From assembly GCF_032118995.1 (NCBI RefSeq), contig NC_092650.1, forward strand, positions 25,537,001-25,601,000: DNA of 64,000 bases, in the 5' to 3' direction. A program made the translations under genes and the position numbers. Origin of the DNA: Asterias amurensis (lineage: Eukaryota; Echinodermata; Asteroidea; Forcipulatida; Asteriidae). Each line of letters opens with the position of its first letter. The stretch's first letter is position 1. Below the pieces are notes generated by a model. That model was not told the DNA's origin, searched no databases, and saw only the letters and a list, made by a program, of their open reading frames with translations. This document shows, piece by piece, positions 22,743-34,300 of this stretch.

Positions 22743-22996
22743 CAGGGCCCAATTTCATAGAGCTGCTAAGCACAAAAATTTGCTAAGCATGAAATGAAGT
22801 TCCCCGATAAAAACAGGATTTATTACCAGCCAAATTTCCGTTTGTTGCATAGTGATCGTTACTGGTGTTCAACTTTTGTTTGCTTATCCTGAAAATCACA
22901 TGGAAATTTGGTTGGTAAACCTGTTTTTATCAAGGAAGAAATGTTATGCTAAGCTAATTTTTGTGCTTATAGCAGCTCTATGAAATTGGGCCCAGG
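22743..22996. mobile_element. Foldback MITE, GGGCCCAATTTCATAGAGC family, full copy
   Basis: GGGCCCAATTTCATAGAGCTG is mirrored by CAGCTCTATGAAATTGGGCCC. Inner GCTAAGCA blocks and GGTTGGTAAACCTGTTTTTATC / GATAAAAACAGGATTTATTACC are also mirrored. Other pieces lie near 1890, 12752, 25872, 30663, 31957 and 34855. Confidence 0.8.
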
Positions 22997-23165
22997 TGTA
23001 GCTTTTCTGATATCACCGCACCGCGACTGACCAACGACTTAAAACTACAGTAAATAATTTGTCGGGACTCGTGCACGTTTACAATGTACATTACATTCCA
23101 CCCATGTGTATTTACTCAACCTACCCAATCGGTTTTAGTATTGTTGCACCGCGAGGTGTTCTATC

Positions 23166-23236
23166 GGCCCCATGGTGTAACGGTTAGCACTCGAGACTCT
23201 GAATCTCGCGATCCGAGTTCAAATCTCGGTGGGACC
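23166..23236 (+). tRNA. tRNA-Gln (anticodon CTG)
   Basis: A 71-nt cloverleaf with anticodon stem CGAGA/TCTCG, loop CTCTGAA (anticodon CTG), T arm CCGAG-TTCAAAT-CTCGG, and no intron. It differs from vertebrate tRNA-Gln-CTG at only a few positions, mostly compensated. The acceptor stem GGCCCCA/TGGGACC has one C-A mismatch at pair 3-70. A T7 run at about 23253 could end Pol III transcription. It supplies glutamine at CAG codons if functional. Confidence 0.85.
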
Positions 23237-23669
23237 TTTATGTAATCGGAATAATTTTTTTCCACTTCAGATTAAAAACTTGTTCTTTCCTTTTCCCAAG
23301 TATAAAAGTTCAAACTGCTAAAGATAGAATAATTGATTTGTACTTCATATAATTTTGTACCACTACCACAACTTTTGACCCAGATTCCAGGAGGACTCTT
23401 GTCCTTGACCATTTTGTGGTCAGTCAGACGCTACCCATGGTCTGACTATCTGACCTGGAACTTGACTAAGGCTCTAAGGATTTGAACTCGTATTCAATTT
23501 TCGACTCATTTCTTGGTCAAGACACGGATTTGGGATCGCGATTTCTGTCCTGTTCATCATCAACATGGCCACTGCCGATGTGCTTTTCAATTCTGTGGAC
23601 ATTTATTTTTCTAATTCGATTCAAAAAGGGAATCCTCAAAAGATAAACCCGTATTTATTTGAGGATTCA

Positions 23670-23705
23670 GTCTGAGTCGGTGGGACCTTCATATAATGTA
23701 CATTT
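23670..23705 (+). pseudogene. 3' relic of the tRNA-Gln gene
   Basis: GAGTCGGTGGGACCTTCATA repeats the 3' end and flank of the tRNA at 23166-23236 (CTCGGTGGGACCTTTATGTA). The rest of the tRNA is missing, so it is a decayed duplicate or a retroposed end. Confidence 0.45.
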
Positions 23706-23817
23706 TATCTTTTCCCTGTTTGTTCAATGCCCAAATGAGTACAGTTCGAGTTAAAATGCAAACCAAAATTTAGAGTTCATACTCACAATAATGTATATCA
23801 TTTTTTAGGGGCGCTGG

Positions 23818-23960
23818 TTACATTTCTCAACATATAGTGCATGAAATAACAATTAATCTCTGAAAAGTCATCGAAGGTGCAAGAAAACAATGTAAGAAAA
23901 ACATCCCTTTTGCACAATTAATTTGTGGGCTTAATTTCCAGATGCCTAAAAAAGTTTTAG
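23818..23960. mobile_element. Fragment of a TTAA MITE
   Basis: TTCTCAACATATAGTGCATG, AAATAACAA, GTCATCGAAGGTGCAAGAAA and ACATCCCTTTTGCACAA recall the divergent family-1 relative at 40071-40420. Both ends are lost. Confidence 0.45.
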
Positions 23961-24849
23961 CGATAAATTTACGAACTTGTGGCGAAAACTTTGAAGGTTT
24001 TCTTCTTTGAAGCGCACGCGCCAAAGTAGAAAATGCATTATTCATAAGCGAGCTTACGGGGCAAGGACGTGTGTCTGGTTCCTTCCTCGTTGTTTGTGTT
24101 GATACAGCGTAATTTCAGAGAGCCCGACTATACACGTTGCTCCATGAAAATCCCATGTAACTGTTTGTTGTTGACATTTCCTCTGATGATTCTGAGCCAA
24201 AAAATAATCCGCATGGACAGTTTGTAATGTTATTAGCAATACTGAATTAACACGGTTTAGATGATTTAACCAGTATGGTGAGTACGTTATGGTTAATGCA
24301 ATTACAGGGCCTGATCGTCTTAATTTTCTTTCTAAAATAAAAGTGGAAACTGAACTTTGACTTTGAGTTTGACTTTCTATCGGGATAAAATAAAAGCAGC
24401 CATCTGGTGCAGCAGTGGTGGTCGTCAGACGGTTTTTGGACATGTCACTGTTTGTTGTACCAGTTCACCGTCTGGCGCTGGCAGACTGCCTCCGGAGCGT
24501 CTCAGGTCTAGCCCCCAAATAGGCCCAATCCAGTGTCGTATCCTAAGGATACTATTTGGATTTAATCTATTTATAGTAGCTAGCAATTTACTTTAGTCTT
24601 TTGTGATGATAGTACACTAAAGATGTTATAAGAAGTGACCTACTTCCATGCCAGGCCGTTGTCGGGAGGATGGATGGAGGGTTTTGATCTCCTCCATCAT
24701 GTGATTGTGAACAAATAGCTAACACATTACTCATGACTCAGCGTATTTGGCAATTAATATGATGGAGTAGGGCTAGAAGATAACTGCTGATTTGAGAAGT
24801 TTTACTTGCACAAATTCATTTAATTGCCACTGGTTGGAGTAAAGCACAC
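23961..24849. other. Gene-free stretch
   Basis: No supported exon, RNA gene or classifiable repeat. It may contain the promoter or a 5' UTR exon of the gene starting at 25381, but I cannot point to one. Confidence 0.3.
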
Positions 24850-24968
24850 CTTGTTGAGCTGTAAAAATGGCTCTTTTTTTTTTTAAACATCCGATCTCAT
24901 ATATCACAGTTTCCATTAAGCTGTGATGAGACCGATGTTAAAAGGGAGCCATTAACAGCTCAACAAAG
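24850..24968. mobile_element. Compact hairpin MITE with CTTGTTGAGCTGT ends
   Basis: CTTGTTGAGCTGTAAAAATG mirrors CATTAACAGCTCAACAAAG. A second inverted pair (CATCCGATCTCAT / ATGAGACCGATGTT and CACAGTTT / AAGCTGTG) makes almost the whole element a hairpin. Confidence 0.75.
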
Positions 24969-25380
24969 TGGGCTATGTTTGGAGTAGCGCCCATGCTGCG
25001 CATGCTTATTATTATTCTTCCTTGGCTCTATAGCAAGACTTACAGACTATTGCCGAGTACCACTAGAAGTGTTCTTGGGGTTGAGTGTTGGCAACTCTTT
25101 TGAAAGATTTGGGTATCCTGCCACAACTTGTTTACGAAAAAGAATCTAATTTGAGTAATTAATACAATTTTTTGTTTATAAATAACAAATGAAAAGGTGC
25201 TGGCTGGATACAGTCGATTAGTAAATTTCACTTGTCACCAACGCCTAATTATTATAAATAATTGTGTCTTCAATGTTTCCGTCACAGGTTAAGATGTTTG
25301 TGTAGCTCAACTCCCATGGGATAGGCCTTCAGTTCATCTTGAGCAGACCAAGATCATCAATTTTTCCCACTACGTCTAAG

Positions 25381-28300
25381 ATGAAAAAGAGTACAAGGAG
25401 CAAGACCCTCCTGGAGGTGAGGGTGGACTCCGCCCTTTACAAGATGGCCCCGCCCAAACTGACTCGCTCGTCGTGGTGTTCTGTATTTCTGGTTTGCATA
25501 AAGACCTTCGCACTTATTTTATTCTTCTACACATGCTCCATCTGCTTGACTTTTTACAATAAGTGGATGTTTAAGGTAAGTTACAAAAGTTTCCACATTT
25601 GAATCTTTCAAACTCCATTCCCAGATATTGCTTTTAATTGATTGAATATAGAAACACTCTGCAGCCAGAGTCACGTGGCACATACATGTAGTAGGCTTAA
25701 AATGTAAACAAAGCAGCAAGCAAACAACAAAAAGCCTGGCACTTTCTGATGAGTGCTTCTGCTCATGATGTTGTAGTACGATAGGCACAATGCCAGGCTA
25801 TACAACAAAAATACTGTGATAAAAAAGTCAAAATGAAAATGCTCTAAAAGCACCATGGATTCCCAGAGGCCAGGGTCCAATTTCATTAAGCCTTTTTTTT
25901 TTTTTTTTTTTTTCACAGGAAAATTGCTAAGCACCGAAAAGTATTGCTGAACAGAAACAGGTTACCAGCCAAAATTACACCAAGTTAACATTGCTGTGAC
26001 TGGTGCCCTACTAAATTTTTGTTAGCAACGAAACTCACCAAGCGGAATTTTCTGTTAAAGGCAGTGGACAAATGGTTACTCAAAATAATTATCATCATAA
26101 TACCTTACTTGGTTGCGAGAAATGGGGAGCTATTGATAGTATAAAACATTGTGAGAAACGGCTCCCTCTGAAATAACACAGTTTTCAAGAAAGAAGTAAT
26201 TTTCCAAGCATTTGATTTTGAGACCTCAGATTTAGAATTTGAGGTCCCGAAATCAAGCATATCTGAAAGCACACAACTCTGTGTGACAAGGGAATTTGAC
26301 GTAAATGTGACTTCACAACCCTCCTTTCGCAGCAATATTCGCAAGTGAGTTGAACTACTGCGAATTGTTTGTTGCGAATTTTTCGTTGCGAATTTGTGAC
26401 GTCAACATTTGTATCCCATTCGCATTCGCAGGAAGTATGAACCGGGCTTTACTGCTCATTTATCCTTTCCCTTATTCGTTATTAGTAGGATTTGAAACTT
26501 TGCATGGTGGAAATACAATATAGAAAGGTTTGCAGTAACACCATGTTATGACTATCTCTAATGAGTTGGGGTGGTTCTGAAAAGAACCGTTGGTTTAAAC
26601 TCGCACCCCATTGGATTTCCCTTATTGTTGACACTTGCTTAAATATCCATTGTTGACCTTCGTGTATCCAATGATAACCCATTGTTGACCTTTGAGTGTA
26701 CAATGTTATACCCAGATCAGTGTTCAGTTATGTCAACACACTTCGAAGGGTCTCAACCACTTTTCTTTATACCCGATGCAAATTTAACATCTATTACACT
26801 TTCCTTTTGTTAGGAGGAGAATCGTTTAACGCAAATAACAAAACTAGATCTTTCCAGTGAACTTACAGTGATGTTCCTGTAAGACCACAGGGATGTCACT
26901 TGTGAATGCTGGCCAAAATGCTGTGAATTTGCACTGACAATTTTTAGTTCAAGCAAAATCATGGAATATGCTCTTTAGTTAATGCTTTGCACAGCAACGA
27001 TTTTCATATAGGCCCTAGAAGTGTTCTTTTACTTGCACTTCCAATAAGTTAAATCAATGTAGTTGTGTGATTAACTTGTCAAAGACTAGCCTTTAAAGTT
27101 GGTGTATCTCAACTTCTGCATAAAATAACAAACCTGATTTGAGCTCAATCGGTCATCGAACTTGTGAGATAATAATGAAAGAAAAAACACCCCTGTCACA
27201 TGAAGTTGTGTGCATTTAGATGGTTGATTTCGAGACCTCAAGTCCTAAATCTGAGGTCTCGAAGTCAAATTCGTGAAAAAATCACTTCGTTCTTCAAAAC
27301 TACATCACTTCAGAGGGAGCCGTTTGTCACAATGTTTTATATCAACCTCTCCCCATTACTCATTACCAAGTAAGGTTTTATGCTAATAATTATTTTGAGT
27401 AATTACCAATAGTGTCCACTGCCTATAAATGTAAATGCTTTTGTTTTTCAGGGTTTTCGTTTTCCACTGTCCGTCACCGTTGTTCATCTTACAGTCAAGT
27501 TCATAATAGCATCAATAGTGCGGACTTGTCTAAAGTGCTATAACAAAAGGAAGAACATTATTCTACCATGGTCGATCTATATGAGGAAAGTGGTACCTAC
27601 AGGTATGTGCCCCCCCCCTGTCGTCCCCCTTCATGGAACACTTTATTGTGGACACTCATTACCAGGACCCAATTTCATTGAGTCGCTTTGATGGCACTTG
27701 ACTCTATTGGTAATTACTCAAAATAATTATTAGCATAAAAACTTACTTGGTAACCAGCCATGGAAGGCTGTTGATAGTAAAAAAAAACATTGTGAGAAAT
27801 GACTCCCTCTAAAGTAACACTAGGTTTTGAGAAAGAGGTAATTTCTCATTTAAATTATAATCAAAGATTTCAGCTAAAGTATTTTATTTTGCGTGTGAAA
27901 GCACACAAAGTGATAATAAGGGTGTTTTTTTTCATCCATTATTCTCTGGCAACTTTGACGACCACTTTAGTTCAAATTTTCACAATTGTTTATTTCCACA
28001 CCAAGTGGAGTAGCCTTCTGGTCTTTGACAATTACCAAATGTGGCCAGTGCCTTTAAAGGCAGTGGACACTATTGGTAATTGTTAAAGACTAGCCTTCAC
28101 AGTTGGTGTATCTCAACATTTGCATAAAATATAAACCTGTGAAAATTTGAGCTCAATTGGTCCTTGAAGTTGCGAGATAATAATGAAAGAAACAAACACC
28201 TTGTAACACGAAGTTGTATGCTTTCAAATGCTTGATTTCGAGACCTCAAACTCGAAATCTGAGGTCTCCAAATCAAATTCGTGGAAAATGACTTCTTTCT

Positions 28301-31300
28301 CGAAAACTATGTCACTTCAGAGGGAGCTGTTTCTCACAATGTTTTATACTACCAACAGCCCCCCATTACTCGTTACCAAGTTAGGTTTTATGCTAATAAT
28401 AATTTTGAGTAATTACCAATAGTGTCCACTGCCTTTAATTTGCCCAAAATGTTTTATATATAATGTCAAATGAATCTTACATATAGACATTTCAGTGCAA
28501 TAGGTTGTAATGTAGCGTTTCTGAGATATTGCTGATAATCCAGAGCGATTTATGTCCACAAAGGAAGATTATAGTCCGTAGTTAGATTACACAATCTGAG
28601 AAATGTATCTGACAGAAACATTTCTCAGATTCACATTTTTGGGGGATAAAACTGATTTTTTTTCCAGAACCACATTACTTCAAAGTGAAATGATTCTCAA
28701 AATGCTTTAAACTGTTTGAAGCTGCTGTAGGCTTTTAAACCAAAAGTTGTTATTGCTATTAATTTTACCAACAATATACATTCCTGTTAATTGAAGTGAA
28801 CTTTTACTCTTTAAAGGATTTGGGTACTTTTTCAAAATGTCCATAGATTTACATAAAACTTGCAGGGTTTGAAGATAATGATATTACTGACTGAGGTGTT
28901 CTAGTTTTTTAGAAATGAGTAAAAAAATGTCATGAAAATACCTTTGTAAATTATTAAAATAATTTTCGTCTCATGAGACGAAAATTATTTTCTTGACATT
29001 GTTTTACTCATTTCACAAAAACTACAGCACCTCAGGGAAGCTTTCTACTATCATTATCTTCAAACTGTGTAAGTTTAGTGTAAATCTGTGGACATTGTGT
29101 TTTTTGTCCTACAAAAGTTACATACATGTAGACCCTTTAAAATTCAATAATTTGTACCTTTTCTTTGAGTTCTAATTGTACTTTTATTAAACCCCATTCA
29201 GGAATAAGCAGTGCACTGGACATTGGGTTATCCAATTGGAGTTTGCTGTACATCACTGTGTCACTGTACACCATGTCTAAATCTACAGCCATTATTTTCA
29301 TCCTAGTGTTTGCAATTCTTTTTGGACTACAGAGAGCGGTAAGCATAAGAAATCTATTTTGGGTGGGTGACTGAGTCGACTAGACTTACAGGCAGTGGAC
29401 ACTATTGGTAATCACTCAAAATAATTATTAGCATAATACTTTACTTGGTAGCCAGTTATGGGGAGAGGTTGATGGTAAAAACATTGTGAGAAACTGCTCC
29501 CTCTGAAGTGACATAGTTTTCACGAAAGAAGTAATTTTCCACAAATTTGATTTCGAGACCTCAGATTTAGAATTTGAGGTCTCGAAATCAACCATCTAAA
29601 CGCACACAACTTCGTGTGACAAGGGTGTTTTTTCTTTCATTATTATCTCGCAACTTCGACAACCAATTAAGCTCAAATTTTCACAGGTTTGTTATTTTAT
29701 GCATATGTTGAGATACACCAAGTGAGAAGACTGGTCAGTGACAATTACCAATAGTGTCCAGTGTCTTTAAAGGCAGTGGACACTATTGGTAATTACTCAA
29801 AATAATTATTAGCATAAAACCTAACTTGGTAACGAGTAATGGGGAGCTGTTGATGGTATAAAATATTGTAAGAAACAGCTCCCTCTTAAGTAAGGTAGTT
29901 TTCGAGAAAGAAGTAATTTTCAAAGAATTTGATTTCGAGACCTTAGAATAAGAATCTGAGGTATCGAAATCAAGCATCTAAGAGCACACAACTTCATGCG
30001 ACAAGGGTGTTTTTTTTCCAATTATGATCTCGCAACTTCGACAACCAAATGAGCTCAAATTTTCACAGGTTTGTTATTTTATGCATATGTTGAGATACAC
30101 CAAGTGAGAAGACTGGTCTTTGACAATTACCAATAGTGTCCACTGTCTTTAAACACAGTTGAACTAATAGATTGTGCACCTATATGCTTGCCTATATGGT
30201 TTAGCACTGTAGACTTCCGAGCTCTGTGAAAAAATCACAGGCATTTTACTCAGGTGGGATTCAAACCCACGACCTTTGCTATTCTAGAGCAGTGTCTGGT
30301 TGCTTCAAATCCTATGTTTTGGCAGCGGGTACCGCAACGACTTATCAGATTGAAAATGTGCATCGGTGATAAAGAATATTAATTTTGGTTTGACCCATAT
30401 TATTTTTGTTTGTTTCATGTTGACAGCATGGTTGTCAGATAGTCATCGTACTTCTCATAGCCAGTGGCTTGTTCTTGTTCACCTTTGAGTCAACTCAATT
30501 CAACGCAGAAGGTTTTTTAATGGTTTTATCTGCCTCGGTCATCAGTGGAATCAGATGGTCATGTGCTCAGATTATTACGCAGAATCAAGAACTAGGTAAG
30601 TACTTTGACCCAAGAAGACATTGTTGAGAAATGATGGGCACAGCACTGTGACACTATTAGGAGTGCCCAATGTCACAGAGCTGCTTAAGCACAAAAAGCA
30701 GCTGAGCACACAACAAAATTATGCTTACAAGAATAAGGTTACCAGCCAAACTACATTGTTATACCTCTGTACAAATTGTGAAGTTTGATTGGTCGAGAAC
30801 CAATACGCATGCATCATGGCTAATGATGCGCGCTACGCGTAATGCACAGCGCGCCAGGAAACATGAAAAGTGATGTACACCGGTGTACATCACCTTGATC
30901 GTTCCCACCGTTGGTCGATTTCCAGCCCTGTACATAACACATGCGGGTTCGAGGGAACATGTGATGAATTGTTTCGTATATGAACTGTTCGTCTGCTTAT
31001 TCAACCATGGTTAAACTACGCATTGCTCCGTCTTAATAATGTTTAAAGATGACAACAGAACTTTGAGAAGAGGAATAACAATGTTACCAAGGTATAACAA
31101 AACAATTGTTGCACGCTGTGACTGGGGTCCATGGGTTTTGTACACCCTCAGTGGTTAATGGCACCCTTGGCTTCGCCTCGGATGCCATTTTCCCCCTCGG
31201 GTGCCATTTTCCCCCTCGGGTGCCATTTTCCCCCTCGGGTGTACAAAACGCCATGGATCCTGTCACAGCGTGCAACAATTGTATAATGTCACATGTACAA

Positions 31301-34300
31301 TCGGTGACTAGTATCCTGCTTATTTTACTCAGCAGAAAATGTTTAAGCAATGTTTTCTTCTAGTAAACCGAGACGAGTTTTGGGTTAAATGGTCTTTACG
31401 CACTAAAACCAACCAAAACCCAATTTCATGGCTCTGCTTACCGCCAAATTCTGCGCTTACGATCACCCTTATGCGCTAGCTGTGTAAGCGAAGAATGCCT
31501 AGTAACATGGAGGCACTCGCACACTAGCCAAAATTCCTTGCTTACTTGTGAAATGCGCTTGAAGTAAGTGCAGAATTTCCTTCTTCTGCAAGCACCTTTG
31601 CTTACACTGTAAGTAAACAGCCATAGAAGTTTGCCCGGTCAACTCCTATAGTGTCCACCATTTCTTAAAAAGGCAAGTTCACATTTATTGCTAGTGCTAT
31701 TTGCCAAGTAAGTTTTTATGCTAATAATTATTTTGAGTCATTACCAATAGTGTTCAGTTCGTGCCTTTAAAACCATTTGCAAGTTTTCTTTAAAGCTAGA
31801 ATTTGTTGTGAGAATTTGAAATAATAATACATAATTATATTTTTTTTCCAGGTCTTACAAATCCAGTGGATACGATATACCACCTTCAACCCATCATGAT
31901 TTTGGGCTTAATGCCCGTTGCTCTGGTCGTAGAAGGTATAAACAAGTCTTATTTGTTTTGCGCCAGGCCAGGACCAAATTTCAGGGCACTACTTAAGGCA
32001 GTTTTCTGAGCCTGAAGAGCAGAATTCTACTGTCAACAGTGCCATGAAATTAGGTCATGCTGTGCTGTGCATTTTGTATATCAAAAATAGAGACCATTTT
32101 TTTGTATATTCACCATACTCCCAGACATTGGTTTTTATTGGAAAGGAAACAAACTTTTATTGTAAAAGTATTTGGAAAAACCCAAAATTGTGTATTGTTT
32201 AAGAAATATAGATACTATGTTAACATGGGAAGCATTGGAGGATGTAAATTCGGGTGGTGGCCTTTGCTTAAAGGAACACGTTGCCTTGAATCGGTCGAGT
32301 TGGTCTTTAAAAAGCGTTTGGAACCATTTGTTATAAAATGCAAATGGTTAGATAGATAATTTAAAGGTAGAGTATAATAATCCACATTAACATGCCTCGA
32401 AAATGCACCGTTTTCTTTTTACGTCGCGAAGAAACACGGTTGGCCATTTTGGGGGGTCAAAATTTTGACTCCCAAAATTGTCGACCATGTTAGTTCGCGA
32501 TGTAAATGGAAATCCGTGCAATTTCGAGTCATACTTGTGTCAATAATTATATTCTACTTTCAAAACGTCGATCTAACCATATGCATTTTAGAACAAATGG
32601 TTCAAAACGCTTTTCAAAGACCAACTCGTCCGATTCAAGGCAACGTGTTCATTTAAAGCTTTTGGGGCATTTTGGTAAAAAGGTATAGAATGGATGCTTC
32701 GGGTGCACTTAACTGCCGCGCATCAAAATATTTTAAAATTAAAACCCCCATTTTTCTTGCAGGTGTACACCTTTCCTCCACCAAGTTGTTCCTAGGGTAT
32801 GAGGATATAAATGTCTTCCTTCATACGTTGTTTACTCTCCTTATTGGAGCAGTGTTGGGGTTTATGCTCGCTCTCTCCGAATTTTTATTACTCTCCAGAA
32901 CATCCAGCCTCACACTTTCAATTTCTGGAATATTTAAGGTGAGACCATAGAGTTACATACACCCAGAAATTAAAGGAACACGTTGCCTTGGATCGGTCGA
33001 GTTGGTCTTTGAAAAGCGTTTGTTATAATATGCATATGGGTAGACAGATGTTGTAAAAGTAGAATACAATGATCTACACAACATGCCTTGAAATTGCACG
33101 GTTTTCCTTTTACCTCGTCGACTAACACGGCTGGCCATTAATGGGAGTCAAATTTGGCCTACTGTGTTAGTTTGCACAGTAAAAGGAAAACCACGCAATT
33201 TCGAGGCAAACTTGTGTGGATCATTGTATTCTACTTCAAAAAAATCTCTCCAACTATATGCATTTTATAAAAATAGATTACAAACGGTTTTTATAGACCA
33301 ACTTGTCCAATCAAAGGCAACGTGTTCCTTTAAGCCCGGTTCATACTTCCTACGAATGCGAATCAAATTTTACGTGAATATGACGTCACAACTATCCTTT
33401 CGCAGCGATATTCCAAGTGAGTTGCCCCGAGCTATACAGCTGCGACATTCGTTGCGAAGTTTGCGATGCCAACATTCACTTCGCGTTTGCATTCGCAGGA
33501 AGTATGAACCAGGGTTTAGTTTCCATGAAAAATACTGCTCAAGAAATCTCTAATAAGCAGTAGTCTTGGAATGTTAAGGCTTGTTGGCAGTATAAATGTG
33601 TTACATTATTTAGTTGTCTAGCCATTGTTTGCTGGTGGGTTCAATAGCTCATGGCACTATGATGCTGTAAAAAAGAAACTTCTAGTACTGAGGTGTCAGG
33701 CAATGTGTTCACATTTCAGTACGTGTGTAAGCATACGTATCTAAGCTTCATGTTTACTTGTGTGTATAGACCCCTTGCATGTGAGGTCACATACTCAAAA
33801 AGCGCCCTACTGGGGTTTTCTAGCACCCCCACTTGGGTCAAAGAAGGCAAATGATTGGACGATAGCCGTTTTCTGTGTGTCAAAACATGCGTGTGAGCTC
33901 AGCCTCTGTGTAGCAATTGGCTAGGGGTCTATTGATTGTGGTGATCACTATGGAGCTATTTTTTATATATATATTTTATTTTATGCAATTCGTCTGACAC
34001 ACAAGGCCTGAAGGCCACTTCAAGATGTGGGCTACAATTGTTTTTTCCAGAGGCCATTGCCACCTACTCCCAGGGCTTTAACAGGGTTCCCCTTTTTACA
34101 GTCCATACGAATGTAGGCTTGTGTATCATAGTGGTGGAACGTTTGTGTGACATACAGTTATTTTTAGCAAAACAAGATGTCAATAGAAAGCAGGTTAAGG
34201 TTTCGGGTTTCAGGTTTCAGGTTTATTTTCCATACCATGTGTACATGTACAATGTAAGGGGAAACTAATTAAAGAAGTTAATAACAGTAAGGGGAGGTCG

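Noticed and set aside
29390-30152. Regularly spaced repeats considered as a CRISPR-like array
   Set aside because: Units are ~385-bp MITEs with inverted ends and TTAA sites, in an animal genome; no short repeat-spacer pattern anywhere in the window.
31084-31363. Overlapping open frames on both strands in the 31.1-31.3 kb hairpin
   Set aside because: They read through a palindrome and a 22-bp tandem repeat; no protein features.
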